This document shows positions 43,267-52,314 of a stretch of 64,000 nt of DNA, piece by piece; within the stretch, counting starts at the first letter, position 1, and the number at the start of each line of letters is the position of its first letter. Source of the DNA: CAVRQM01 sp963732775 (lineage in GTDB: Bacteria; Pseudomonadota; Alphaproteobacteria; Acetobacterales; Acetobacteraceae). The position numbers were made by a program, and so were the translations under genes. The notes beneath the pieces are model-generated. The model made no database searches and was not told where the DNA came from. It saw only the letters and a list, made by a program, of their open reading frames with translations. The DNA lies in contig CAVTAR010000001.1 of assembly GCA_963732775.1 (NCBI GenBank), forward strand, positions 558,001-622,000, given 5' to 3'.

Positions 43267-43965
43267 ATGCAGCACCAGGCGGCGATGCGGCCCAGCCGCG
43301 ACGTGGCGATCGACCCGGCGGCTGCCGCGCTGCTGTTCGTCGACGTGCAGAACTACAACGCCAGGACCGACGGCGGCGAGTACGCGCACATGACGGCAGC
43401 CGAGCGGGGCGAGCGCTACGGCGGCTTCTTCCGCGTCATGGCCGAGACCGCGCTGCCCAACATGCGCCGGCTGCAGCAGGCCTGCCGCGCCGGCGGCATC
43501 GAGGTGATGTACACCGTCATCGAGAGCATGACGCTCGACGGGCGCGACCGCAGCCTCGACTACAGGATCAGCGGGTTCAACGTGCCGCGCGGCTCGTGGG
43601 ACGCGCGCGTGCTGGACCAGATCGCGCCGGCCGGCGACGAGATGGTGTTCCCCAAGACGTCGTCCTCCGTCTTCATCTCCACCAACATCGACTACGTGCT
43701 GCGCAACCTCGGCGTCCGCTCGCTGATCATCGCCGGCGTGCTGACCGACCAGTGCATCGACTCCGCGGTGCGCGACGCCTGCGACCTCGGCTACCTGGTC
43801 ACGGTGCCCACGGATGCCTGCGCGACGCTCACCGAGGAGCGCCATCGGTCGTCGCTGCACAACAACCGCGGCTACTGCCGCCAGGTCGACACCGTCGCGC
43901 TGGTGGCGGAGATCGAGCGGCTCACGGTGGCCGCGGCGCGCGTGCTGCCGGCGGACGCTGCCTGA
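43267..43965 (+). CDS. Isochorismatase-family cysteine hydrolase
   Basis: 232 residues. The catalytic triad of the family is in place: D26 in LFVDVQNYN, K130 in VFPKTSSSVF and C163 in IAGVLTDQCI with the preceding cis-peptide region. Relatives include RutB, N-carbamoylsarcosinase, biuret hydrolase and nicotinamidase. With a creatininase-family enzyme beside it, an amide or carbamoyl substrate is plausible but unproven. Confidence 0.88.
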   Translation: MQHQAAMRPSRDVAIDPAAAALLFVDVQNYNARTDGGEYAHMTAAERGERYGGFFRVMAETALPNMRRLQQACRAGGIEVMYTVIESMTLDGRDRSLDYRISGFNVPRGSWDARVLDQIAPAGDEMVFPKTSSSVFISTNIDYVLRNLGVRSLIIAGVLTDQCIDSAVRDACDLGYLVTVPTDACATLTEERHRSSLHNNRGYCRQVDTVALVAEIERLTVAAARVLPADAA

Positions 43966-44020
43966 AAACCCGGCTCGCTGCGCACGTCTCGCGCGCGACT
44001 GGGTAAAGTCAGGGCACATC

Positions 44021-44041
44021 GCGCGCCGGGTCGCGGCGCGC
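44021..44041. other. GC-rich hairpin upstream of the dpp promoter
   Basis: GCGCGCCG (44021-44028), loop GGTCG, CGGCGCGC (44034-44041). It ends three bases before the dppA -35 box, so it may terminate the upstream operon or act as an operator. There is no T-run. Confidence 0.4.
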
Positions 44042-44044
44042 CGA

Positions 44045-44074
44045 TTGACTTGCCCGGAGAGCGGCTCCTAGCGT
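44045..44074 (+). promoter_or_regulatory. dppA promoter
   Basis: TTGACT (44045-44050), 18 bases, TAGCGT (44069-44074). The -10 and its flank (TAGCGTCGG) equal those of ihfA, but here the ATG is 30 bases further on with a GAGAGGGG ribosome site, so the mRNA has a leader. Confidence 0.65.
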
Positions 44075-44104
44075 CGGCTCCACCTGAACGTGAGAGGGGC
44101 CAGG

Positions 44105-45691
44105 ATGCGCGCGCAGTTGTTTCGGACGCTGGTCACGGCGGGTCTTGCCCTCGGCGTCGGCGCAACCTCGGCGACGCAGGCGCGGGCGGCGGGAACCCTG
44201 AGGTTCGCCCGCAACGCCAATTCCCAGTTCCTCGATCCGGTACTGAACGACGCCAACGTCGACATCTGGGTCGTGACCAACCTGTACAGCGGCCTGCTGG
44301 TGCCGGACCCCGACGGGCAGGGCGTGAAGCCGGGGCTCGCGACCGAGTGGCAGGCCTCCGACGACGGCAGGACGTTCACGGTCAAGCTGCGCCCCGGCAT
44401 CAGGTTCTCCGACGGCAGCCCGGTGACGACGGATGACGTGGTCTGGTCGCTGAACCGGGCGCGCGACCCGAAGGCCGGAATCTGGAACTTTTTGCTGGCG
44501 TCGATCGACTCTGTGGCGGGGCAGGGCGCCGACACGGTAGTGTTCAAGCTGAAGCACCCGGACCCCAGCCTGCCCGCCGCACTGGCCACGTTCAACGCGG
44601 CGATCATGCCGAGGAAGCTGTTCGACGCCGCGAAGGGCGCCACCGACGAGGAGAAGTCGCACGACTTCGCGCTGCATCCCGTGGGGGCCGGGCCGTTCAT
44701 GCTCGCCTCGTGGCAGCGCGACACCAAGATGGTGCTGAAGCGCAACCCGGACCACTGGAACAAGGATGCCGGCGGCGCCGCGCTGCCGTACCTGGACGAG
44801 GTCGACCTCACCGTCATCCCGGACGACGCGACCCGCATCCTGCAGCTCAAGGCGGGCCAGATCGACGCGACCGAGTTCATTCCGTACGAGCGCGTGAAGG
44901 AATTGCAGGGCGACGCCAAGCTCGCCACCGACCTGTTCCCCTCGACGCAGGTGACGTACGTCCAGCTCAACGCCAACCCCAAGCTGAACGACGGCACGCC
45001 CAACCCGCTGGCCGACGAGCGCGTGCGCCAGGCACTGAACTACGCCATCAACAAGCAGGCCATCATCCAGATCATCACGCACGGCATCGGCACGCCGATG
45101 CAGTCGTTCATGTCGTCCACCACGCCGCTCTACGCCGCGCTCGGCCCCGCCTATCCGTACGACATGGCCAAGGCGAAGTCGCTGCTGGCGGAAGCCGGCT
45201 ACGGCCAGGGCTTCGCGCTCAGCGCGTTCGCGCAGGCCGGCAAGTCGGACGACAGCGCGACGCTCGCCACCATGCAGCAGATGTGGGCGCCGCTCGGCGT
45301 CAAGCTCGGCATCCAGCAGATGGACCTCGCGACGCTGGACGACCGCTACCACAAGAGCGACTTCCAGATGCGCACCGGCTACTGGACCAACGACATCAAC
45401 GACCCGAACGAGATCGCGTCGTATTTCGCGTACTATCCCAACATCAAGTGCCAGTTCAGCGGCTGGCAGAGCAAGCGCGCCGACGAGCTGTTCGAGCAGA
45501 GCCAGGTGGAGCAGGACCCCGCCAAGCGCGCCGCCCAATACAAAGAGATGCAGCAGATCTTCGTCCAGGGCGCGCCGATGTTCTTCCTGTTCGAGAGCCC
45601 GTTCGCGGCCGCGACGCTGAAGACGGTGCAGGGCTACAAGCAGATCCCGCTCGGCAACTACTACTTCGAGCGCACGACGGTCGGCCCGTAG
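44105..45691 (+). CDS. ABC substrate-binding protein, family 5 (DppA/OppA-like)
   Basis: 528 residues. The signal peptide ends near ATSATQARAAG. Family 5 features follow: LYSGLLVPDPDGQGVKPGLATEW, FTVKLRPGIRFSDGSPVTTDDVVWSL, PVGAGPFMLASWQRD and INKQAIIQIITHGIG. Such proteins capture peptides, nickel, opines or other small molecules. It heads a complete five-gene importer, all on the plus strand. The three amide-acting enzymes upstream suggest a non-peptide amide ligand, which is speculative. Confidence 0.93.
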   Translation: MRAQLFRTLVTAGLALGVGATSATQARAAGTLRFARNANSQFLDPVLNDANVDIWVVTNLYSGLLVPDPDGQGVKPGLATEWQASDDGRTFTVKLRPGIRFSDGSPVTTDDVVWSLNRARDPKAGIWNFLLASIDSVAGQGADTVVFKLKHPDPSLPAALATFNAAIMPRKLFDAAKGATDEEKSHDFALHPVGAGPFMLASWQRDTKMVLKRNPDHWNKDAGGAALPYLDEVDLTVIPDDATRILQLKAGQIDATEFIPYERVKELQGDAKLATDLFPSTQVTYVQLNANPKLNDGTPNPLADERVRQALNYAINKQAIIQIITHGIGTPMQSFMSSTTPLYAALGPAYPYDMAKAKSLLAEAGYGQGFALSAFAQAGKSDDSATLATMQQMWAPLGVKLGIQQMDLATLDDRYHKSDFQMRTGYWTNDINDPNEIASYFAYYPNIKCQFSGWQSKRADELFEQSQVEQDPAKRAAQYKEMQQIFVQGAPMFFLFESPFAAATLKTVQGYKQIPLGNYYFERTTVGP

Positions 45692-45703
45692 CGAACCCGT
45701 CCC

Positions 45704-46636
45704 GTGCTCGCCCGGATCGGCGGCCGGCTGCTGCAGGTCGTCCCGAACTTCGCGCTGATCGGGGTCGTGGTGTTCCTGCTGCTGCGGCTGCTGCCGGGCG
45801 ACCCGGCGAGCGCGCTGCTGGGCGACCGCGCGACCCCGGCGGCGTTGGCCCGCATCAACGCGCAGCTCGGCTTCGACCAGCCGGTGTGGGTGCAGTTCGC
45901 GATCTTCGTGCGGCGGCTGCTGCATGGCGACCTCGGCCTGTCGATCAGCCGGCGCATCCCGGTCAGCGAGGTGATCGCCGACCACCTGCCGGTGACGCTC
46001 TGGCTGGTGACGCTGGCCGCCGCGATCGCCGTGGCGCTTGCCCTGCCGCTCGCCTTCCTGGCCGCGAGCCGCCGCAACCGGGCGACCGACGTGGCGCTGC
46101 GGGCCGGCTTCCAGGTCGGCCTCTCCAGCCCGCCGTTCTACATCGGCCTGCTGCTGCTGGGCTTCCTCGGCGCCCGGCTGCGCTGGTTCCCGGTGGGCGG
46201 CATCGGCGAGGGCTTCTGGGGCACGCTGTACCACCTCGTGCTGCCGGCGCTGACGCTGGCGCTCAGCCTGTCGGCGGTGCTGATGCGCAACTTGCGCAGT
46301 GCGGTGATCGGCGTGCTCGATGCCGAATACGTGGAGTTCGCCCGCGCGAAGGGGCTCAGCCCGTGGCGCGTCGCGACCCGGCACGTGCTGCGCAACGCGC
46401 TGATCTCCACCGTCGTCCTGCTGGGGCTCAACATCGGCGTGCTGCTCGGCAACACCGTCATCGTCGAGACGGTGTTCGCCGTGCCCGGCATCGGCAGCCT
46501 GATGGTGGAGGCCATCTTCGCGCGCGACTATCCCGTGGTGCAGGGGCTGACCCTGGTGCTGGCGGTCATGGTCTCGCTGGTGTTCCTGGCGACCGACCTG
46601 GTCGAGACCTGGCTCGACCCGCGGGCGCAGGCATGA
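45704..46636 (+). CDS. Dpp/Opp-type ABC permease, DppB-like
   Basis: 310 residues from GTG 45704. Six hydrophobic segments, the DppB-like opening (FLLLRLLPGDPASALLGDRATPAALARI) and the cytoplasmic loop EYVEFARAKGLSPWRVATRHVLRNALIST are all typical. The end MVSLVFLATDLVETWLDPRAQA is the family C-terminus. The stop overlaps the dppC ATG. Confidence 0.93.
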   Translation: MLARIGGRLLQVVPNFALIGVVVFLLLRLLPGDPASALLGDRATPAALARINAQLGFDQPVWVQFAIFVRRLLHGDLGLSISRRIPVSEVIADHLPVTLWLVTLAAAIAVALALPLAFLAASRRNRATDVALRAGFQVGLSSPPFYIGLLLLGFLGARLRWFPVGGIGEGFWGTLYHLVLPALTLALSLSAVLMRNLRSAVIGVLDAEYVEFARAKGLSPWRVATRHVLRNALISTVVLLGLNIGVLLGNTVIVETVFAVPGIGSLMVEAIFARDYPVVQGLTLVLAVMVSLVFLATDLVETWLDPRAQA

Positions 46637-47487
46637 GCGCCACGCTGCCCGTCGCCGCGGCGGCTGCCGCCCTGGCGACGCGGCGCCGCGTCCCGGTCGC
46701 CTTCGGGCTCGGCCTCGTCATCACCGCCGTATTCGCGTTCGCCGCCATCGCGCCCGGCCTGCTGGCGCCGTTCGACCCGCTGGCGTTCGACTACGACCAC
46801 CTGCAGGTCGCGCCGAGCGCGCTGCACGCCTTCGGCACCGACAATTTCGGCCGCGACGTGCTCTCGCGGGTCATCTGGGCGGCGCAGATCGACCTGCAGA
46901 TCGCGCTGTTCTGCACCGTGCCGGGGCTGGTGTTCGGCACCATCGTGGGCGCGCTGGTCGGCTATTACGGCGGCATCGCCGATGCGGTGTTCGGCCGCGT
47001 GGTCGACCTGGTGATCACCTTTCCCTTCATCGTCCTGGTCATCGCCATCGTCGCCGTGCTCGGGCCGGGGCTGGTCAACGTCTACATCGCCGTCAACGTG
47101 CTGAGCTGGGTGTTCTACGCCCGCATCGTGCGCTCGGAGATCGTGGTGCTGCGGCGCGCCGACTTCGCCGCCGCCGGCCGGGTGATGGGCTACGGCGACC
47201 TGCGCATCATCTTCCGCCACCTGCTGCCGAACGCCATCACCGCCGTCGTGGTCTACTGGATGACCGACATGGCGCTCGACATCCTGCTCGGCTCCAGCCT
47301 CGGCTATCTCGGGCTGGGCGCGCAGCCGCCGACCGCCGAGTGGGGCGTGCTGGTCGCCGACGGCAAGAACTTCATGGACACCGCCTGGTGGATGACGGTG
47401 TTCCCCGGCCTCGTCATCGTCGTCGCCGGCACCGGGCTCAGCCTGCTGGGCGACGGGGTGGCCGACCTGCTCGCGGTGCGGCGATGA
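46633..47487 (+). CDS. Dpp/Opp-type ABC permease, DppC-like
   Basis: 284 residues, ATG 46633 in an ATGA overlap. Hallmarks are the HAFGTDNFGRDVLSRVIWAAQIDLQIAL block, the permease loop DFAAAGRVMGYGDLRIIFRHLLPNAI and the GSSLGYLGLGAQPPTAEWGVLV segment. It pairs with the DppB-like protein to form the channel. The stop overlaps the next ATPase gene (ATGA). Confidence 0.94.
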   Translation: MSATLPVAAAAAALATRRRVPVAFGLGLVITAVFAFAAIAPGLLAPFDPLAFDYDHLQVAPSALHAFGTDNFGRDVLSRVIWAAQIDLQIALFCTVPGLVFGTIVGALVGYYGGIADAVFGRVVDLVITFPFIVLVIAIVAVLGPGLVNVYIAVNVLSWVFYARIVRSEIVVLRRADFAAAGRVMGYGDLRIIFRHLLPNAITAVVVYWMTDMALDILLGSSLGYLGLGAQPPTAEWGVLVADGKNFMDTAWWMTVFPGLVIVVAGTGLSLLGDGVADLLAVRR

Positions 47488-48461
47488 CCGAGAGCCTGCT
47501 GTCGCTGCGCGGCCTGCGGACGACCTTCGGCGCGGTGCCTGTGGTCGACGGCGTGGACCTCGACGTGGCCGCCGGCGAGATCGTGGGGCTGGTCGGCGAA
47601 TCCGGGTCGGGCAAGAGCATGACGCTGCGCTCCATCTTGCGGCTGGTCCGCCCGCCGGGCCAGGTGGCCGGGCGGGTGCTGTGGCGCGGCCGCGACCTGC
47701 TGGCCTGTTCGGAGGCGCAGATGCGGGCGGTCCGGGGGCGCGAGATCGCGATGATCTTCCAGGAGCCGATGACGGCGCTGAACCCGGTGCTGACCGTGGG
47801 CACGCAGATCGACGAGAGCCTGGCCGCGCACACGACGCTCGATCGCCGCGCGCGCCTGGCGCGGGCGGTGGAGCTGCTGGACCTGGTCGGCATTCCGGCG
47901 GCGCGGCGCCGGCTCGACGACCATCCGCACCAGTTCTCGGGCGGCATGCGCCAACGCGCGATGATCGCCATCGCGCTCGCCTCCAATCCGGCGCTGCTGC
48001 TGGCCGACGAGCCGACCACAGCACTCGACGTGACGATCCAGGACCAGATCCTGCGGCTGCTGCTGCGGCTGCGCGACACGCTGGGCATGGCGGTGATCCT
48101 GGTCACGCACGACCTCGGCGTGGTGGCGCAGAGCTGCGACCGGGTGGCGGTGATGTACTCGGGCCGGCTGGCCGAGGTGGGCGACGTGGCCGCCGTGTTC
48201 GCCCGCCCGCGCCATGCCTACACGCTCGGCATGATGCGCTCGGTGCCGCGGGCCGAGCAGGCGCGGCGGATGCTGCGCCCGATTCCCGGCGCGCCGATGC
48301 CGCCGGGCGCGGGCGGCGAGGGCTGCGCCTTCGCGCCCCGCTGCGACGTCGCGACCGGCGGCTGCCGGGAGCGGCGGCCGCCGCTGCTGCGCCTCGCGGA
48401 CGGGCGGCAGAGCGCCTGCATTCACGCCGACCGGCTCGACGCCCCGAGGCTCGCCGCATGA
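47484..48461 (+). CDS. Dpp/Opp-type ABC ATPase, DppD-like
   Basis: 325 residues. Walker A is GESGSGKSMTL, the signature FSGGMRQRAMIAIAL, Walker B LLLADEPTTALDVTIQ and the switch histidine VTHDLGVVAQ. The C-terminal oligopeptide-transporter motif with clustered cysteines (CAFAPRCDVATGGC) is intact and may bind an iron-sulfur cluster, as in DppD relatives. The stop overlaps the DppF-like gene. Confidence 0.94.
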   Translation: MTESLLSLRGLRTTFGAVPVVDGVDLDVAAGEIVGLVGESGSGKSMTLRSILRLVRPPGQVAGRVLWRGRDLLACSEAQMRAVRGREIAMIFQEPMTALNPVLTVGTQIDESLAAHTTLDRRARLARAVELLDLVGIPAARRRLDDHPHQFSGGMRQRAMIAIALASNPALLLADEPTTALDVTIQDQILRLLLRLRDTLGMAVILVTHDLGVVAQSCDRVAVMYSGRLAEVGDVAAVFARPRHAYTLGMMRSVPRAEQARRMLRPIPGAPMPPGAGGEGCAFAPRCDVATGGCRERRPPLLRLADGRQSACIHADRLDAPRLAA

Positions 48462-49537
48462 CAGGGGGCGCGGACGTGGTGATCGAGCGCGGCGCGGCGG
48501 CGGCCGCCGGCTCCCCGCCGCGCCCGGGCGCGGCGCTGCTGGGCGTGCATCGCCTGACGAAGACGTTCCCGGTCCGCCGGACGCTGCTGGAACGGCTCGC
48601 CGGCGGCCCGGCGTTGCGGGTCCATGCGCTGTCCGACGTCGAGCTCGAGGTGTGGCGCGGCGAGACCCTGGGGATCGTCGGCGAGAGCGGCTGCGGCAAG
48701 TCCACCCTGGCGCGCTGCATCGTCGGCCTGCTGCGGCCCGATGCGGGCGCGATCACCTACGACGGCCGCGACGTGCACGGCCTGCGCGGCGCCGCGCGGC
48801 GGGCGTTCAACCGCCGGGTCCAGATGGTGTTCCAGGACCCCTACGGCTCGCTCAACCCGCGCATGACCGCCGGGGCCACCATCGGCGAGGCGCTGCGCGT
48901 GCACCGGATGCGGCCGCGCGGGCGCGTCGCCGGGCGGGTGTCCGAGCTGCTCGACCTGGTGCACCTGCCGCGCGCCGCCGCGACGCGCCGGCCGCACGAG
49001 TTCAGCGGCGGCCAGCGCCAGCGCATCGGCATCGCGCGCGCGCTGGCCGTGGAGCCGGAATGCCTGGTCGCCGACGAGCTGGTCTCGGCGCTCGACGTGT
49101 CGGTACAGGCGCAGATGGTCAACCTGCTGCTGGAGCTGCAACAGGGGCTGGGGCTGACGCTGCTGTTCATCGCCCACGACCTGCGGCTGGTGCGCCACGT
49201 CTCGCATCGGGTCGCGGTGATGTATCTCGGCCGTCCGGTGGAGGTGGCCGAGGCGGAGACGCTGTTCACCCGCCCGCGGCATCCCTACACCCGGGCGCTG
49301 CTGGCCGCGGCACCAGACCTCGACCCGGCGCGGCGCGGTGCCGCGGAGGCGGTGCGCGGCGAGCTGCCCAGCCCGATCGCGCCACCGCCCGGCTGCGCCT
49401 TCCACCCGCGCTGCGCGGAGGCGGTGGCGGTGTGCCGCACGCACCGCCCGCTGCTGCAGCGCCTGCGCACCGGCGGCATCGCCGCCTGCCACGTCGCGGC
49501 GTCGCAGGACGGTCTGTATCCGCTGCTGGCAACCTAG
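48458..49537 (+). CDS. Dpp/Opp-type ABC ATPase, DppF-like
   Basis: 359 residues. Walker A is GESGCGKSTLARC, the Q-loop FQDPYGSLNPRMT, the signature FSGGQRQRIGIARAL and the switch IAHDLRLVRH. Walker B reads CLVADELVSALDVS; the usual proline after the catalytic glutamate (DEPVSALD) is leucine here, a mild oddity that leaves the glutamate intact. The C-terminal cysteine motif is CAFHPRCAEAVAVC. It closes the importer operon and faces deoA tail to tail. Confidence 0.93.
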   Translation: MTGGADVVIERGAAAAAGSPPRPGAALLGVHRLTKTFPVRRTLLERLAGGPALRVHALSDVELEVWRGETLGIVGESGCGKSTLARCIVGLLRPDAGAITYDGRDVHGLRGAARRAFNRRVQMVFQDPYGSLNPRMTAGATIGEALRVHRMRPRGRVAGRVSELLDLVHLPRAAATRRPHEFSGGQRQRIGIARALAVEPECLVADELVSALDVSVQAQMVNLLLELQQGLGLTLLFIAHDLRLVRHVSHRVAVMYLGRPVEVAEAETLFTRPRHPYTRALLAAAPDLDPARRGAAEAVRGELPSPIAPPPGCAFHPRCAEAVAVCRTHRPLLQRLRTGGIAACHVAASQDGLYPLLAT

Positions 49538-49563
49538 TCGGCGGCGGCGCGGCGCGCCCGGCC

Positions 49564-50883
49564 TCAGCCTCCGACCCGCCCCAGCACCACCGGCCCCGGC
49601 TCGGGCGCCCATTGCGCCACCTCGAACGCGTCGCGCACCCGCGTCGCACCGCGCCGCGCGCTCGCGCCGTCGGCCGCGTGCAGCAGGCACAGCGGCCGCC
49701 CGCCGCCCACCCGCGTGCCGACGCTGGCCACCTCGGACAGGCCCACCGCGTGGTCTACCCTGTCGTCGGCCCGCGCCCGTCCGCCGCCCAGCTCGATCAC
49801 CGCGATCCCGAGCGCGCGGGCATCGACCGCTCCGACCCACCCGTCGCTGGGCGGGTGCACCGGCACGACCACGGCGGCGCTCGGCAGGTGGCGGTCCGGG
49901 TCGTCCAGCAGGTCCGCCGGGCCGCCGAGGGTCGCCACGCTGCGCGCGAAGCGCTCCGCCGCCGCCCCGTCCTCCAGCGCGCGCCTCACCAGGAAGCGCG
50001 CGGCGCTCGGGTGGTAGGCCATTCCGGCCAGCAGCAATGCCTCTTCGGCCAGGGCGAGTGTCACCTCCATCAGCCGTGGCTCGCCGCTGCCGGAGCGCAG
50101 CACGTCGATCGCCTCGCGCAACTCCAGCGCGTTGCCGATGCTGCGTCCGAGCGGCTGGTCCATGTCGGTCAGCAGCGCCCGCGCCGGCATCCCCGCCCCG
50201 GTCGCGACCTCCACCAGGCTCTGCGCCAGCGCCATCGCATCGGCCTCGTTGGTCATGAACGCGCCCGAGCCGACCTTGACGTCCAGCACCAGCGCGTGCG
50301 CCCCGCCGGCGAGCTTCTTGGCCAGGACCGAGGCGGTGATGAGCGGCAGGCTCTCGACCGTCGCGGTCACGTCGCGGATGGCGTAGAGCCGCCGGTCGGC
50401 CGGGGCCAGGTCGTCGGTAGCGCCCACGATGGCGCATCCCGCCTCGCGCACCGCGCGGACGAAATCGTCGCGCGGGGGCTGGCTGCGGTAGCCGGGGATC
50501 GCGTCCATCTTGTCGAGCGTGCCGCCGGTGTGGCCCAGGCCGCGTCCGGAGATCATCGGCACGGAGGCGCCGCAGGCGGCCAGCAGCGGCGCCAGGATCA
50601 GGCTCACCTTGTCGCCCACGCCGCCGGTCGAGTGCTTGTCGATCACCGGCCCGTCGATGCCGAGCGCCCGCCAGTCCAGCACCGCGCCGGAATCCCGCAT
50701 CGCCAGCGTCAGCGCCACCGTCTCGGCGCGCGTCATGCCGCGGAAGAACACCGCCATCGCGAACGCCGCCGCCTGGCCGCCGCTCAGCGTGCCGGAGGTG
50801 AGTCCGTCGACGAAGGCTGCCACCTCGTCGGCGGACAGTTCGGCGCCGTCGCGCTTGCGGCGGATCAGCTCGGCGGCGAGCAT
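49564..50883 (-). CDS. deoA: Thymidine phosphorylase
   Basis: 439 residues. DeoA splits thymidine (and deoxyuridine) with phosphate to base and deoxyribose-1-phosphate. Motifs seen are VIDKHSTGGVGDKVSL (the KHSTGG phosphate loop), GRGLGHTGGTLDKMDAIPGY, LVLDVKVGSGAFM and the C-terminal ADDRVDHAVGLSE domain. Its ATG overlaps the cdd stop by one base. As the last gene after a nucleoside importer and cytidine deaminase, its role in salvage or breakdown of imported pyrimidine nucleosides is clear. Confidence 0.96.
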   Translation of the reverse strand: MLAAELIRRKRDGAELSADEVAAFVDGLTSGTLSGGQAAAFAMAVFFRGMTRAETVALTLAMRDSGAVLDWRALGIDGPVIDKHSTGGVGDKVSLILAPLLAACGASVPMISGRGLGHTGGTLDKMDAIPGYRSQPPRDDFVRAVREAGCAIVGATDDLAPADRRLYAIRDVTATVESLPLITASVLAKKLAGGAHALVLDVKVGSGAFMTNEADAMALAQSLVEVATGAGMPARALLTDMDQPLGRSIGNALELREAIDVLRSGSGEPRLMEVTLALAEEALLLAGMAYHPSAARFLVRRALEDGAAAERFARSVATLGGPADLLDDPDRHLPSAAVVVPVHPPSDGWVGAVDARALGIAVIELGGGRARADDRVDHAVGLSEVASVGTRVGGGRPLCLLHAADGASARRGATRVRDAFEVAQWAPEPGPVVLGRVGG

Positions 50884-51275
50884 CAGCCGAGATGCCCCGG
50901 CCCGAAGCTGTCGGGCAGCAGCTGCGCCAGGGTGCGGGTGATGACCAGCGCGCCGCTTTCGTCGACCATGTGGATGGCCACCTCGCCGCCGGCGAACTCG
51001 CGCAGCTTCTGCCGGCAGCCGCCGCAGGGGGTGCAGGGCAGGTGGCCCGCGCCGCACACCACCACCTCGGCGATCCGCTGCTGCCCCGACGCCACCATCG
51101 CGGCGATCGCGCCGGCCTCGGCACAGGTGCCCTGCGGATAGGCCGCGTTCTCGACGTTGCAGCCGGCGAACACCGCGCCGTCGTGCGTGCGCAGGGCCGC
51201 GCCGACCTGGAATCTCGAGGACGGCGCATAGCCGCGCGTGCGAGCCGCCACCGCCGCCTCGACCAGGTCCTGCAT
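50883..51275 (-). CDS. cdd: Cytidine deaminase
   Basis: 130 residues, the short tetrameric type. The zinc and proton-shuttle motifs are GTCAEAGAIAAM and PCTPCGGCRQKLREF, and the substrate loop is FAGCNVENAAYPQG. It converts cytidine and deoxycytidine to uridine and deoxyuridine, feeding DeoA. It starts right at the end of the permease gene and overlaps deoA. Confidence 0.96.
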   Translation of the reverse strand: MQDLVEAAVAARTRGYAPSSRFQVGAALRTHDGAVFAGCNVENAAYPQGTCAEAGAIAAMVASGQQRIAEVVVCGAGHLPCTPCGGCRQKLREFAGGEVAIHMVDESGALVITRTLAQLLPDSFGPGHLG

Positions 51276-52166
51276 TCAGCGCTCCTTCACGTACGGCACG
51301 CCACTCGCCCGCGGCGGGATGGCGCGCCCGACGAAGCCGGCCAGCAACAGCACGGTCACGACATACGGCACGGCCTGCACCGCCTGCACCGGCACCACGC
51401 CGAGGCCGGGCAGCGAGGCACCTTGCATCCGGATCGCCACCGCGTCGAGCAGCGCGAACAGCAGGCACGCGAGCAGCGTCGGCACCGGCCGCCACTTGCC
51501 GAGGATCATCGCCGCGAGCGCCAGATAGCCGCGCCCGCCGCTCATGTCGCGCACGAACCCGTCGCCCTGGGCGGTGGCGATGTAGGCCCCCGCCCAGCCG
51601 CACAGGGCGCCGGCGATCAGCACCGCCCGATAGCGCAGCGCCGCGACCGAGACGCCGGCGGTGTCCACCGCCGCCGGGTTCTCGCCCACCGCGCGCAGGC
51701 GCAGGCCGAAGCGGGTGTGGAACAGCGCCCACGAGGCGAGCGGCACCAGCAGGAAGGCGGGCCAGGCCAGCACCGACAGCGCGCCGAGGTCGCCGAAGCG
51801 CGCGCCGGACGGCAGCGGCGGCGTGCGCCCGCCCTCGGCGAACCAGGCGAGGCCGAGGGTGACGGTCAGCCCCTGCACCAGGATGTTGATGGCCATGCCG
51901 CAGACCACCTGGTCGCCGCGCTGGGTGATGCAGACGAAGCCGTGCAGCAGGCCGAGCAGCATCGCGGCCGCCACCGCCGCGAGCAGCCCGAGCCAGGCGC
52001 TGCCGGTGATCGCGGCGACCGTCGCGGCGGCGAACGCGCCCGCCAGCATCTTGCCCTCGAGCCCGATGTCGACGATGCCGGCGCGCTCGCTGACCAGCCC
52101 CGCGTAGGCGGCCAGCAGCAGCGGCACGGCGACCCGCAGCGTGGCGAGCGCCACCGATGTCAGCAT
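51276..52166 (-). CDS. Nucleoside ABC permease (NupQ-like)
   Basis: 296 residues from ATG 52166. The signature GIVDIGLEGKMLAGAFAA and QRGDQVVCGMAINILVQGLT are those of the second permease in BMP-family nucleoside importers. About nine to ten hydrophobic segments are visible. An upstream in-frame ATG at 52184 lies in the palindromic repeat and is not preferred. The cdd ATG follows the stop immediately. Confidence 0.93.
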   Translation of the reverse strand: MLTSVALATLRVAVPLLLAAYAGLVSERAGIVDIGLEGKMLAGAFAAATVAAITGSAWLGLLAAVAAAMLLGLLHGFVCITQRGDQVVCGMAINILVQGLTVTLGLAWFAEGGRTPPLPSGARFGDLGALSVLAWPAFLLVPLASWALFHTRFGLRLRAVGENPAAVDTAGVSVAALRYRAVLIAGALCGWAGAYIATAQGDGFVRDMSGGRGYLALAAMILGKWRPVPTLLACLLFALLDAVAIRMQGASLPGLGVVPVQAVQAVPYVVTVLLLAGFVGRAIPPRASGVPYVKER

Positions 52167-52178
52167 GGTGCGAGCCGG

Positions 52179-52311
52179 CCCCACCCGGCCCTTCGGGCCA
52201 CCCTCCCCACAAGGGGGAGGGACAGCGTTTTCCCTCCCCCCTGTGGGGAGGGTGGCCCGAAGGGCCGGGTGGGGGTCGCCCTTGGGGAGGGTGGCCCAAA
52301 GGCCCGGGTGG
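52179..52311. repeat. Palindromic repeat, copy B, with an extra partial arm
   Basis: The left arm (52179-52210, CCCCACCCGGCCCTTCGGGC and on) pairs with 52243-52274. A further partial right arm, differing at a few positions, lies at 52282-52311. It is the same family as 15767-15862. It fills the gap between the two nucleoside permease genes and ends three bases before the stop of the first. Confidence 0.85.
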
Positions 52312-52314
52312 CCG

